64,000 bases of DNA, taken from positions 62,001 to 126,000 of the forward strand of contig NZ_JBHLZU010000015.1 in assembly GCF_042429765.1 (NCBI RefSeq). Reading direction: 5' to 3'. This DNA is from Allokutzneria oryzae. Its GTDB lineage: Bacteria > Actinomycetota > Actinomycetes > Mycobacteriales > Pseudonocardiaceae. The notes beneath the pieces are model-generated. The model was not told the DNA's origin and ran no database searches. It was given only the letters and a program-made list of their open reading frames with translations. Positions 1 to 8,838 of the stretch are shown piece after piece. The stretch's first letter is position 1, and each line of letters opens with the position of its first letter. Position numbers and translations under genes: made by a program.

Positions 1-2
1 AC

Positions 3-587
3 GGCGACTCGGACTCGCGGTTCGTGTTGGTGGGACACAGTCTTGGTGGTGTCCTTGCCCGCTGTGTCGCTCGGCGCGAGCCGTCGTCGATCGCCGGGCT
101 CGTGCTGGTGGACCAAGTGGAGGAGGAGATCGCGGAGTACCACGGCATCACACGCGCGCGCGGAGTCGCGGTCGGCTACATGCTCGGCGCGGCTCTCGCG
201 TGGCTGCTGCGGCCCGCGCTGAAAGGCAGGCTGCACAAGAACTTTCCGCAGGAGATGGCCTCGGAGCTGGTGACGGAGGAGATCAGCTACCGCGCACTGC
301 GGACGGGCGCGCGGGAGGTGGTGGCGATGGCTTCGCAGCTGCGGTCGCTGATGCCGGACGGAGGGGAGCTGCCGGACGTCCCGGTCACGCTGATCTCGGC
401 GGGCCGGCGCGGGCGGGCGGAGCGGCCACCCCGGCCGGTGCTGATCGCGACGCATCGGCGTCACGCCGCGCGGCTGCCACGGGGGCGGCACGTGCTGGCC
501 GAGCACGCCGATCACCTCGTGCCGTTGCAGCAGCCCGAGCTGATCGTCACCGAGACGCGCAGGGTGGTGGACCTCGCCCGCCGCTGA
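3..587 (+). CDS. alpha/beta hydrolase, 3' part (5' end outside window)
   Basis: The frame is already open at the left edge, so only the C-terminal ~194 residues are visible. GHSLGG at visible residues 11-16 is the nucleophile elbow of serine alpha/beta hydrolases. The ADHLVP segment near the end is where the catalytic His should sit. No lid domain or signal can be judged. The substrate cannot be inferred; esterase, lipase or peptidase-like activity are all possible. The gene ends with TGA about 120 bp before the next gene, which has its own ribosome site. Confidence 0.75.
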   Translation, partial: GDSDSRFVLVGHSLGGVLARCVARREPSSIAGLVLVDQVEEEIAEYHGITRARGVAVGYMLGAALAWLLRPALKGRLHKNFPQEMASELVTEEISYRALRTGAREVVAMASQLRSLMPDGGELPDVPVTLISAGRRGRAERPPRPVLIATHRRHAARLPRGRHVLAEHADHLVPLQQPELIVTETRRVVDLARR

Positions 588-707
588 CCGGCTCTTGCGA
601 CTGGCCGCCGGAAAAAGTTCGCGCGCCTCTTTCATTGAGGACGGTAGTTGTCCGCAATGGCTCCTACCTTGGTCTCATCACCAGCGACCACCCCGAAGGA
701 CGAAGCC

Positions 708-1229
708 ATGACGAGCACCGAGACCACCACCCTGACCGGCGAGCGCGCTGACCTGGTGGCGATGCTGGACAAGCACCGGTTCTTCCTGCGCAACACCGCC
801 CGCCAGCTGACCGAGGAGCAGGCGTGGCAGCGCAGCACGGTGAGCGCGTTGACGATCGCCGGGCTGATCAAGCACGTCAGCAACACCGAGAAGGCGTGGA
901 TGCGGTTCGCGCTGGGTGGGGCCGAGGGCATGGCTTCCGACGGCAAGAGCGAGGAGGACTGGCCGAACGAGTTCCTCAAGGTCGGCGACGAGACGCTGGA
1001 GGTGCTGCTCGCCCGCTACGAGGAGGTCGCGCGCACCACGAACGAGCTGGTCGCGACGATGCCCGACCTGGACCTGGCGCACGAGCTGCCAGTGGCACCG
1101 TGGTTCGAGCCCGGCGCGAAGTGGACGGTGCGGCGCGTGCTCATGCACATCATCGCCGAGACCGCCCAGCACGCGGGGCACGCGGACATCATCCGTGAAG
1201 CGATCGACGGCGCGAAGAGCATGGGCTGA
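708..1229 (+). CDS. DinB-fold (DUF664) protein, probable mycothiol- or metal-dependent transferase
   Basis: This 173-residue protein begins at ATG 708 behind GAAGGA (695-700); an upstream in-frame ATG has no such site. It has the DinB/DUF664 four-helix pattern: an early His in LIKHVSN and a late LMHIIAETAQHAGHAD segment, giving the expected three-His metal site. Known family members use mycothiol, the actinobacterial thiol, for transferase or isomerase reactions; the substrate here is unknown. The last 41 bp overlap, tail to tail, the end of the GT87 gene on the other strand, so the two C-termini share DNA. Confidence 0.8.
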   Translation: MTSTETTTLTGERADLVAMLDKHRFFLRNTARQLTEEQAWQRSTVSALTIAGLIKHVSNTEKAWMRFALGGAEGMASDGKSEEDWPNEFLKVGDETLEVLLARYEEVARTTNELVATMPDLDLAHELPVAPWFEPGAKWTVRRVLMHIIAETAQHAGHADIIREAIDGAKSMG

Positions 1230-2376
1230 GCCGCGCCGCGGTCCAGAACAGGGTGGCCAGCGCGATCAGCAGGTAAGCGTTGCCGACCAGGTGCTGCCAC
1301 CAGGTCCACGTGGCTTCGAGGTGGTTGCCCGCCGGGAGCAGGGAGTGCGGGCCCACCACGAAGACCGGCACCAGGGCCAGCCAGGGGCGGGCGAGCGCGA
1401 CGAGCACCACGAGCGCGGGCGCGATCCACACCCAGTGGTGCGACCAGGAGATCGGCGACAGGACCAGCACCCCCGCCGCGTTGGTCACCAGGGCCTGGGC
1501 CGGACCGACGCGGCGGATCACGGTGATCATCGAGATGAGCACCGCGGGCAGCAGCACGCACCACACCGCCGCGTCCACCACCGGACCCGCCCCGAGCCGG
1601 GAGAGCTCGCCCGCGATGGTCTGGTTGGTGGCGAAGGCCGACCCGCTCTGCCCGGACGCGCCGAACACGATGTCCAACCAGTAGCGAACGGAGGCGGCCG
1701 GAGCCACAACGAAGCCGATCGCGGCAGTGGCCACGATGGTGACCACAGTGGTCACCGCCGCGCGGAAGTCCTTGCGCAGCAAGAAGAACAGGATGAACCC
1801 CGCCGGGGTGATCTTGATGGCCGCCGCGATGCCGACGAGCACTCCGCGCGGCCAGCGCGGTTCGCGGCTCAGGCAGTCCACCGCGACCAGGCCCATCAGC
1901 CAGAGGTTGACCTGACCGAACTCGATGGTGGCCCGGACCGGTTCCAGCACGATCGCCAACGGCAGCACGAGCACGGTGAGCGTGGTTCTGCGCCGCATCG
2001 TCGCGTTCGGCAGCACCCAGCCGAACACCAGGTGCAGCGTCGCGGCGAGCGCGGCCACGGACAGCAGGATCGAGGCGACCACCGCGACGTCCTTCGGCAC
2101 CGCGGCGAACGGCGCGAAGACCACGGTGGAGAACGGCGGGTAGATGAACGGCAGCCCGATGCCCGCCGAGGTCGGGGGCATCGGGCCGTAGAGGTCGCCG
2201 CCGTTCCAGAGTGTCCGCACGCCGAAGCGGTAGACCTCCAGGTCGATGTAGAACCGGCGGCTGCTCAGCAGCTTCCAGCACAGGACGCCCACCAGTGCCG
2301 CGCCCGCTCCCGCGAGAAACCAGCGGTAGCTCCGGGCCGAACAAGCGTCCAGGCGCGCCAGTGGGGATCTGTTCAT
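1189..2376 (-). CDS. GT87-family polyprenol-phosphate-dependent alpha-mannosyltransferase (membrane)
   Basis: This 395-residue protein has about ten hydrophobic segments and the GT87 (DUF2029) layout. An acidic FYIDLEVYR segment follows the first membrane helix, where GT-C enzymes keep their catalytic Asp, and there are FIYPPF and ISWSHHWVW stretches. Family members transfer mannose from polyprenyl-phosphate-mannose to lipoglycans or glycolipids at the outer membrane face; the acceptor here is unknown. ATG 2376 lies 4 bp after the stop of the methyltransferase gene, so the two are probably co-transcribed. The 3' end overlaps the DinB gene by 41 bp. Confidence 0.8.
   Translation of the reverse strand: MNRSPLARLDACSARSYRWFLAGAGAALVGVLCWKLLSSRRFYIDLEVYRFGVRTLWNGGDLYGPMPPTSAGIGLPFIYPPFSTVVFAPFAAVPKDVAVVASILLSVAALAATLHLVFGWVLPNATMRRRTTLTVLVLPLAIVLEPVRATIEFGQVNLWLMGLVAVDCLSREPRWPRGVLVGIAAAIKITPAGFILFFLLRKDFRAAVTTVVTIVATAAIGFVVAPAASVRYWLDIVFGASGQSGSAFATNQTIAGELSRLGAGPVVDAAVWCVLLPAVLISMITVIRRVGPAQALVTNAAGVLVLSPISWSHHWVWIAPALVVLVALARPWLALVPVFVVGPHSLLPAGNHLEATWTWWQHLVGNAYLLIALATLFWTAARLSPCSSRRRSLHG
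1738..1756. repeat. 19-bp perfect palindrome centred on CCACAGTGG
   Basis: GGTGACCAC, a central A, then GTGGTCACC make a perfect inverted repeat inside the GT87 coding region. The core CCACAGTGG is shared with the GTCCACWGTGGAC sites elsewhere in the window. In the GT87 frame it needs the rare Thr codon ACT. Confidence 0.6.
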
Positions 2377-2380
2377 GCTT

Positions 2381-3523
2381 CTAGGGACGCCCTGTGATCG
2401 GCCGACGTTGTGTGGAGGGGGTCACGCGAACGCGCCAGAGAGACGTTACCTCAGCCCTTCGCGCCGCGTGGAGTGGATCATTCGAGTCGGTGGCGCGACC
2501 GTGCCCAGGCCGGACCTCGGACCGCCCCACCACCTCCAGACCCGCGCGGCCGACAGCCGCCATGAGCTCGTCGCGGGTGCGCAGACCGAAGTGTTCGGCA
2601 AGATCCGAAAGGACGAGCCACCCCTCACCGCCCGGCGTGAGATGCCTGCCCAGCCGGTCGAGGAACCCGTGGAGCATCCGGCTGCCCGGGTCGTACACCG
2701 CGCGCTCCAGGGGTGATGTCGGCCGGGCCGGTATCCACGGCGGGTTGCACACGACCAGTGGGGCTCGGCCTCGGGGGAAGAGATCCACCTGCTGCACCTC
2801 GGTCCGGTCGCCGAGGCCGAGAGCCGCCAGGTTCTCCCGCGCGCACGTGACGGCGCGCGGATCCTGGTCGGTCGCGACGACACGCTCGACACCTCGACGC
2901 GCCAGTACCGCGGCGAGCACCCCCGTGCCGGTCCCGATGTCGAAGGCGAGTGCGCGTGAGGGCAGCGGCGCTTCGGCGACGAGACGGACGTACTCACCGC
3001 GAACCGGGGAGAAAACCCCGTAGTGGGGCCGAATTCGCGCATCGAGCTCCGGGACGAGGATGCCGGTCCTGCGCCACTCGTGCGCGCCGATGACACCGAG
3101 CAGTTCGCGCAGCGACACCACCGACGGCGCGTCCGCCGGGCCGTAGACCTCCGTGCACGCCTGTCGTGTGTCGGGGGCGCGCCGCAGGTCCGACATGTGG
3201 TCGGAATCCAGTAGTACCAACACCATTGCGAGCACTCGGGCTCGCCGTGCCTGGGCTTGGCGGTGTGAGTGGAATGTCGCGGTGGTGGAGGCGGGGACGC
3301 GCCGGGCGAGCGCGCGGAGGAGCTGGCGCGCGTTCGGGAAGTCGCCGCGCCACAGCATGGCCACTCCCTTGGTGGCCAGCCGGTACGCCTTGTCCGCCGT
3401 GATGCCGTCGTCCACCGCGACCACTGCGGCCGGTGGGGTGGAACCGCTCGCCGAACGCCATCGTGCCGTCCGGTGTCGGCCCGCCTCGGTCCACGAGACG
3501 AGCTGGGGTGCTGAAGTTGTCAC
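2381..3523 (-). CDS. class I SAM-dependent methyltransferase, HemK/PrmC-like core
   Basis: The start is taken as GTG 3523 (VTTSAPQLVSW) because GGAAACGGA precedes it; the longer reading frame upstream has no protein-like composition. The 380-residue product has a C-terminal methyltransferase domain with AFDIGTGTG (SAM motif I) and VVCNPPW, the NPPY-type motif of enzymes that methylate amide or exocyclic nitrogens. The ~150 N-terminal residues resemble the leading domain of such methyltransferases. Substrate unknown. It is the first gene of a two-gene unit with the GT87 transferase. Confidence 0.72.
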   Translation of the reverse strand: MTTSAPQLVSWTEAGRHRTARWRSASGSTPPAAVVAVDDGITADKAYRLATKGVAMLWRGDFPNARQLLRALARRVPASTTATFHSHRQAQARRARVLAMVLVLLDSDHMSDLRRAPDTRQACTEVYGPADAPSVVSLRELLGVIGAHEWRRTGILVPELDARIRPHYGVFSPVRGEYVRLVAEAPLPSRALAFDIGTGTGVLAAVLARRGVERVVATDQDPRAVTCARENLAALGLGDRTEVQQVDLFPRGRAPLVVCNPPWIPARPTSPLERAVYDPGSRMLHGFLDRLGRHLTPGGEGWLVLSDLAEHFGLRTRDELMAAVGRAGLEVVGRSEVRPGHGRATDSNDPLHAARRAEVTSLWRVRVTPSTQRRPITGRP

Positions 3524-3697
3524 GAGTCCGTTTCCGCTGCTGTGCTCGGCGATGCCTGAACACGCGCCACGTCGGTGGCGCGTCGGGGAGAGCTGGCTCG
3601 CCGGAGCTAGTAGAGGACAGCAGCGTGCGCGGGGTTCGTCACCGGCCAAGGATAACTGAATGCAAACGTTGTTTTCTTGCCGGGTGGACAGAAAGGT

Positions 3698-3730
3698 GGG
3701 CGCGACACTCCCGAAGGAAGTGTCGCGCCC
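3698..3730 (-). terminator. hairpin terminator downstream of the DUF4360 gene
   Basis: A perfect 12-bp inverted repeat (3698-3709 and 3719-3730, arm GGGCGCGACACT) has a 9-nt loop. It lies 21 bp past the stop of the minus-strand gene and is followed on that strand by ACCTTTCT. Confidence 0.75.
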
Positions 3731-3751
3731 GGTGCGCGTTTCGCGGGGTGG

Positions 3752-4381
3752 TTAGTCGCACTTCTTCCAAGCGAAGTGATAAATGGTGTTGACGCTGCCG
3801 TCCGTGGAGTCCATCGACATGAAGCTGTTGGCGGTCGAGGTCCCCTTGTTCACCCGCAGCTCCGTGTTGACGTTCAGGTTGCGCTGTTCGCCGCAGGGGG
3901 CGTAGACCAGATCGGCGATCTCGGTCCGGTCGGTGGTCTGCCAGTTGTCGCTGAGCGGCCCCCGGAAGGAGTGGCTGATCTGCGCCGTCGGCGACATCCC
4001 GGCGAAGTAGTAGTTGGCCCGCTCCATGCCGGTCGCGCCGTGCGCGAGGTTGGCGAAGCCGCGGTAGTCGGCCTGCGCCACGGCGTAGGTGAAGCCGTGC
4101 GGCACGTTCACCCGCAGGTTGAGCTGGCAGTTCTTCCGGAAGTCCGTGGGGCTGGCCCCCGCCCCCGCCTGGGCGAGATACCGGCTGTAGGTCACGGTGA
4201 ACGCGGTGTTGTCGTGGTTGACCGCCACCGCCGCGGATCCGGCGGGGCAGCCGGAGCCGTTGACGCTGACCACGTCGATGGTGATCTTGTCCGGCGGAGG
4301 CGGCGCGTCGTCGGCCAGCGCCGGTGACGGCACGGCCAGCAGGGATAACAGTACGCCGGCGACCGTCGAAGTTCTCAACAT
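3752..4381 (-). CDS. secreted DUF4360 family protein
   Basis: This 209-residue protein has a classical signal peptide (MLRTSTVAGVLLSLLAVPSP, then ALADDAPPPP), so it is exported. The body matches the DUF4360 pattern of small secreted actinobacterial proteins: GSGCPAGSAAVAVNHD, FRKNCQLNL and the ending HFAWKKCD, with paired cysteines likely forming disulfides. No function is established for the family. ATG 4381 follows GGAGG with 7-nt spacing. It is a single gene with its own terminator. Confidence 0.8.
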   Translation of the reverse strand: MLRTSTVAGVLLSLLAVPSPALADDAPPPPDKITIDVVSVNGSGCPAGSAAVAVNHDNTAFTVTYSRYLAQAGAGASPTDFRKNCQLNLRVNVPHGFTYAVAQADYRGFANLAHGATGMERANYYFAGMSPTAQISHSFRGPLSDNWQTTDRTEIADLVYAPCGEQRNLNVNTELRVNKGTSTANSFMSMDSTDGSVNTIYHFAWKKCD

Positions 4382-4642
4382 GGAAATACCTCCGCTGCTT
4401 TTAGGGCATGGGGGAAGGGCGTCACCTATATGGCGGTAGCAGGTGATTCCGGATGGTCATTCTTACCTGCGCAGGGCTGAAGAACGCCCCGATTGTAGGG
4501 GGCTGTGCTTCGGTGTGCATGCATCCGAATGGATGTCATTACGGCCTCCCGGCGGCCCCTTAACTGATTGCGCGATCAATATTTCCGGAATGTGGAGAAA
4601 ACTCCGCTGTTCTGTCGCCTTCCCAGCGCGCGTCCGGCTCGT

Positions 4643-4648
4643 TAGGTT
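4643..4648 (+). promoter_or_regulatory. leaderless -10 box TAGGTT for the cyclophilin gene
   Basis: TAGGTT sits 7 nt before ATG 4656, with TTCCCA 17 bp upstream as a weak -35. Transcription would start at or next to the start codon, in line with the lack of a Shine-Dalgarno sequence. Confidence 0.55.
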
Positions 4649-4655
4649 GACCGGC

Positions 4656-5306
4656 ATGAGAAAGCGCTGGTCAGTCGCTGTCGTGGCCGCCCTGCTCGGG
4701 TCCCTGGCCGTGGTCGCCCCCGCGCAGGCCGCCCCGGGGCAGGCTGTCGCCCGCTGCGTGTTCACCCCGACGCCCGAGGACCCGGCCGCCAAGCCGGTCC
4801 GGCCGCCGCGCCCGCTGGCCAAGGCGCGGGGCACCGTCGAGGTGACGATCAGCACCAACTACGGCCCGGTCGAGCTGGAACTGGACCGGGCCAACGCCCC
4901 CTGTGCGGTGCACAACCTCGTTTCCCTTGCCCGCCAACGGTTCTTCGACAGGACGCAGTGCTGGCGGCTGACCAACTCCGCGCGGCTCGGCGTGCTCCAG
5001 TGCGGTGACATCCACGCCGCGGAGAAGGGCGGGCCCGGCTACAAGTTCGACGACGAGGTGACTGGCGAGGAGACGTATCGACGCGGGACGGTCGCGATGG
5101 GCAACTTCGGGCCCAACACCAACGGTTCTCAGTTCTTCATCGTGCACAGCTTCGCCAACATCAAGCCCGCCTACACGGTGCTGGGCCGGGTCACCAAGGG
5201 CATGCGCGTGCTGGACCGGATCGTGGCGAACGGGATCATCCCCGGGCCGGCGGACCCGCTCGACGGTGCGCCCGCCAAGCCCGTGCGGATTCTGAAAGTT
5301 CGATGA
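4656..5306 (+). CDS. secreted cyclophilin-type peptidyl-prolyl cis-trans isomerase
   Basis: The 216-residue product starts at ATG 4656. It has a Sec signal peptide (RKRWSVAVVAALLGSLAVV, then APAQA) followed by a short proline-rich linker. The cyclophilin fold covers roughly residues 58-215, with the active-site blocks FFDRTQCWRLTN, GNFGPNTNGSQFFIV and YTVLGRV. It should speed prolyl isomerisation of exported proteins outside the membrane. The insert DIHAAEKGGPGYKFDDEV is typical of actinobacterial secreted cyclophilins. It is a single gene. Confidence 0.88.
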   Translation: MRKRWSVAVVAALLGSLAVVAPAQAAPGQAVARCVFTPTPEDPAAKPVRPPRPLAKARGTVEVTISTNYGPVELELDRANAPCAVHNLVSLARQRFFDRTQCWRLTNSARLGVLQCGDIHAAEKGGPGYKFDDEVTGEETYRRGTVAMGNFGPNTNGSQFFIVHSFANIKPAYTVLGRVTKGMRVLDRIVANGIIPGPADPLDGAPAKPVRILKVR

Positions 5307-5588
5307 TCTTCACGCTGGTCGGCGGTCCGGCCACCCGATGCCTATAGCTCGAACGGGTGAGCTTCCGGATCCGGCCGAGCGCTGTGCCCGAATTGTGACG
5401 TGCGGCGTCCTGCCTGATCAAGCCAGGTTCGCACGCGAGCGCCGTGCGGCCTACCACGAGTCCCTGACCGTTTCGGCGCCGGGTTCGGCATGTCTGATGA
5501 TGATTGCGCGGCGTGTTTCCGTGCCGTATCACGGTTCAGCTTGAGTCGCGGGTCGACCGCGAAACCCGAAGCTCGGCGGAGGTCCACT

Positions 5589-7988
5589 GTGAGCCCAGGT
5601 CACCGCTCGTCGTTAGGGTCCGATGACGTCCCAAGACAGGTGACCACCTCGCAGGAGAGCCAGGAGATCCCGGCACCGTCCCGCCCCTCCGGGACCATTC
5701 GCGGCAAGCTGCTGCGCATCCTCGCGTTCTGCCTCGCCGTCGTCGTCGTGCTGCTGGGCATCGAGGTGGTCTCGGTGGTCCGCCGCGACCTCGCCGCCCG
5801 CCAGACCTCGGACTCGGTGACCGTGGAGATCACCGTGCAGCGGCTGATGCACGAGCTCCAGCGCGAACGCGGCATCAGCAGTGGCTTCCTCGGCGGCCGC
5901 GACGAGTTCCGCTCGCTGTTCCCGGAGTACCGCGCCCGCACCGACGCCGCGCAGCGCAGCCTGATCCAGCTCATCGGCTCCGTGCCCGCGGTGACCGTCA
6001 CCGCGGTCCGAACCGCGCTGGACCGGGTCGGGGACCTCCCGCAGATGCGGACCAGGATCGACACCAAGTCGATCGACTTCAACACCAGCCACGACTACTT
6101 CACCGAGCGCATCGCACTGCTCAACCAGGGCTACCTCGACTTCGACCTCGTCACCGACACCGAGCTCCAGCACGGCCTGTTCGCCATGCGCGCGCTGGCC
6201 AACGCCAAGGAGCGGACCGGCCAGCAGCGGTCGTTCCTCAACGGTGTCCTCAACTCCACACCCAACCGGTTCAAGAACGACGAGTACATCAAGTTCAGTG
6301 AGATCCTCGTCACCAAGCAGGCGGCCTTCGCCGACTTCACCCGCCAGGCCACGCCCGCGCAGCGCGAGCGGCTGGAGCGCGCGCAGAGCACCAGGGTCGC
6401 CGCGGACATCGCCAACGCCGAGCGGGTCGCGATCGCGGCGGCGGGCGGCGCCCTGTCGGAGCGGATCAACTCCCGCGCGCACCACGACTGGATGACCACC
6501 TACATCGACGAGCTGCAGGGCGTCCTGCAGAGCGTCGCCGAGGACGTACAGGGCCGCGCGGACGCGTTGCAGTCCCGGGCCACCACCGAGCTCGTCGCCG
6601 TCGTCCTGGTCGCGCTGCTGGTGATCGCGGTGCTGGTGTGGATGTTCGTCGACACCAACCGGTCGATCATCGGTCCGCTCGCCGTGCTCGTCGAGGACGC
6701 CGAGGACATCGCGACGAGGCGGCTGCCGGAGGCCGTTGCCGCGCTGCAGACCGCGCGGGAGCACGAACGGCCCGCGCCACCGGAGCCGATGCGGCCGCCG
6801 GAGGGCGCCGGAGCGGAGATCCACTCGGTGTCCGAGGCGCTGGACCGCGTGCAGTCCACCGCCTTCGCGCTGGCCAACCAGCAGACCGTGCTGCGCCGCA
6901 ACACCAGCGAGTCGATGGCGAACCTGGGCCGCCGCAACCAGAACCTGCTGCGCCGCCAGCTCGCCTTCATCACCGACCTGGAGAAGGAGGAGCTGGACCC
7001 CGCGGTGCTGTCCAACCTCTTCCGGCTCGACCACCTGGCCACCCGCATGCGCCGCAACGCCGAGAGCCTGCTGGTGCTCGCGGGCACCACCAGCCCCCGG
7101 CGGTGGACCGAGCCGCTCGCGGTCGTCGACGTCATCCGCGCCGCGCTCGCCGAGGTCGAGGACTACCGCAGGGTGGTCTTCCGGCGGATCGACGACCAGC
7201 TGATCGCGGGGGCCGTCGCCGCGGAGGTCTCGCACATGCTGGCCGAGCTGATCGAGAACGGGCTGTCCTTCTCCCCGCCGGAGATGGAGGTGGAGATCTA
7301 CGGCCGCCGGGTCGCCACCGGCTACACGCTCGCCGTGATCGACCACGGCATGGGCATGTCCGCCGACGCGCTGGAGAAGGCCAACACCCGGCTCGGCGGC
7401 GAGGAGAACTTCCTCGTCGCGCCCACCCGCTTCCTCGGCCACTACGTCGTCGGCCAGCTGGCCAAGCGGCTGGACGTGCAGGTGACGCTGGCCGACTCCC
7501 CGGCGAGCGGGGTCACGGCGAGGATCACGCTGCCGTCCGCGCTCCTGGTCACCGGACCGGCCACCCCCGCGGAGCCGGAGGGCGAGCCCGAGCTCGTGCG
7601 CCGCGCCCCCGCGCCGTCCGCGTCCGCGCCCGTCGCCGCCGAGGCACCCGCCGCCGCACCGGCTCCGGTCGCGGTGCTCGATGCCGAGGACCAGCCGAAC
7701 AACGTCACCCAGCACCAGCGCCCGAGCGGTGACCGCACCCGCAACGGGCTGCTCAAGCGGGTTCCGCGCGGGCAGGGTTCCGCGGGCCAGACCCGGAGCG
7801 TGCGCGCGGTCGCCAAGCCACCGGTCACCGACCGCACCCCGGCCGAGGTGCGCAGCATGCTCTCGGACTTCCGGGGCGGCCACAAGCGTGGGGAGCGCGC
7901 GCTGCGCGTCTCGCCCCCGGACCAGGCAGCGGCGCCAGCGCCCGGTCCGCACTCCGTGTCACACCAGAATGCAGAGGATCCCAGGTGA
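5589..7988 (+). CDS. conservon sensor histidine kinase-like protein with NIT domain (CvnA type)
   Basis: GTG 5589 is chosen because GGCGGAGG lies 6 nt upstream. The 799-residue protein has one membrane helix (about 41-64), an extracellular nitrate/nitrite-sensing-like helical domain (about 80-325), a second helix (about 334-356), a dimerisation segment with LFRLDHLATRMRRN, and a GHKL ATPase domain with ELIENGLSFSPP and DHGMGMS. The C-terminal ~140 residues are a disordered Ala/Pro-rich tail. In Streptomyces conservons such kinases anchor a membrane complex with the three downstream proteins. No response regulator is adjacent. The stop overlaps the next start (GTGA). Confidence 0.88.
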   Translation: MSPGHRSSLGSDDVPRQVTTSQESQEIPAPSRPSGTIRGKLLRILAFCLAVVVVLLGIEVVSVVRRDLAARQTSDSVTVEITVQRLMHELQRERGISSGFLGGRDEFRSLFPEYRARTDAAQRSLIQLIGSVPAVTVTAVRTALDRVGDLPQMRTRIDTKSIDFNTSHDYFTERIALLNQGYLDFDLVTDTELQHGLFAMRALANAKERTGQQRSFLNGVLNSTPNRFKNDEYIKFSEILVTKQAAFADFTRQATPAQRERLERAQSTRVAADIANAERVAIAAAGGALSERINSRAHHDWMTTYIDELQGVLQSVAEDVQGRADALQSRATTELVAVVLVALLVIAVLVWMFVDTNRSIIGPLAVLVEDAEDIATRRLPEAVAALQTAREHERPAPPEPMRPPEGAGAEIHSVSEALDRVQSTAFALANQQTVLRRNTSESMANLGRRNQNLLRRQLAFITDLEKEELDPAVLSNLFRLDHLATRMRRNAESLLVLAGTTSPRRWTEPLAVVDVIRAALAEVEDYRRVVFRRIDDQLIAGAVAAEVSHMLAELIENGLSFSPPEMEVEIYGRRVATGYTLAVIDHGMGMSADALEKANTRLGGEENFLVAPTRFLGHYVVGQLAKRLDVQVTLADSPASGVTARITLPSALLVTGPATPAEPEGEPELVRRAPAPSASAPVAAEAPAAAPAPVAVLDAEDQPNNVTQHQRPSGDRTRNGLLKRVPRGQGSAGQTRSVRAVAKPPVTDRTPAEVRSMLSDFRGGHKRGERALRVSPPDQAAAPAPGPHSVSHQNAEDPR

Positions 7989-8410
7989 CGGCCGAGCTGA
8001 ACACCACACCAGAGACGTTCAACTGGCTGCTGGCCAACTTCGTCCGCAGCACCGATGCCGTGCGCGACGCTGTCGCGGTCTCCTCCGACGGGCTGCTGCT
8101 CGCGACCTCGGACGGGCTGGACCGGACGGAGGCCGATCAGCTCGCCGCGATCGTCTCCGGCCTGGTCAGCCTCAGCCGCAGCGCGGCGCGCCGGTACCAG
8201 TTCGACGGCCTCAAGCTCATCATGATCGAGATGCAGCGCGGCTTCCTGCTGGTCTCCTCGATCAGCGACGGCAGCTCGATCGGCGTGCTGACGGAGCGGG
8301 ACTGCGACATCGGCCTGATCGGCTACGAGATCGCCGTGCTCGCCGAACGCGCCGGGGACCTGCTCACCCCGGCGCTGATCACCGAACTGCGAGGGCAGCT
8401 GGCGCTATGA
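7985..8410 (+). CDS. roadblock/LC7 domain protein (CvnB type)
   Basis: This 141-residue single-domain roadblock/LC7 protein contains DAVAVSSDGLLLATSDGL and GFLLVSSISDGSSIGVL. In conservons it acts as a regulator, probably GAP-like, of the partner small GTPase, and binds the kinase. It overlaps the sensor gene by GTGA and the DUF742 gene by ATGA, so translation is coupled across all three. Confidence 0.9.
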   Translation: MTAELNTTPETFNWLLANFVRSTDAVRDAVAVSSDGLLLATSDGLDRTEADQLAAIVSGLVSLSRSAARRYQFDGLKLIMIEMQRGFLLVSSISDGSSIGVLTERDCDIGLIGYEIAVLAERAGDLLTPALITELRGQLAL

Positions 8411-8838
8411 CCGACGGTCCCCGCCTGCCGGACTCGCGGATGATCCCCGGCCTGCGTTCGCGTGCTTCCTGGGCCGAGCACCATCCCGGGCCCGACACCG
8501 GCTCCGACGAGGCCGGCGACGCCTTCGTCCGGCCCTTCATCGTCACCGGCGGCCGCACCGAGCCGCGCCGCGCCGGCCTCCGGGTGGACACGCTGGTGCG
8601 CGCCCGGCCCGCCGCCGCGGAGGCCGCACTGGAGTTCGAGCCGCTGAGCATCGTGCGGCTGTGCGCCGACCGGGCGCTGTCGGTCGCCGAGGTCGCCGTC
8701 GGCATCGGCGTCCCGCTCGGCGTCGCACGAGTCCTGATCGCCGACCTCATTTCCGAGGACCTCCTGGAGCACCAGGAGTCCACCGCCCTTTCTGGTCATG
8801 CCATCGAGAGGATCAGAGACCTTGTACGGGCACTCTGA
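8407..8838 (+). CDS. DUF742 family protein (CvnC type)
   Basis: The 143-residue product matches DUF742: a FVRPFIVTGGRTEP segment in the N-terminal half and a winged-helix-like C-terminal half (SIVRLCADRALSVAEVAVGI, then PLGVARVLIADLISEDLL). The family is found almost only in conservons, between the roadblock and GTPase genes. ATG 8407 overlaps the previous stop. The molecular role is unknown; the helical C-terminus suggests protein or DNA binding. Confidence 0.88.
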   Translation: MTDGPRLPDSRMIPGLRSRASWAEHHPGPDTGSDEAGDAFVRPFIVTGGRTEPRRAGLRVDTLVRARPAAAEAALEFEPLSIVRLCADRALSVAEVAVGIGVPLGVARVLIADLISEDLLEHQESTALSGHAIERIRDLVRAL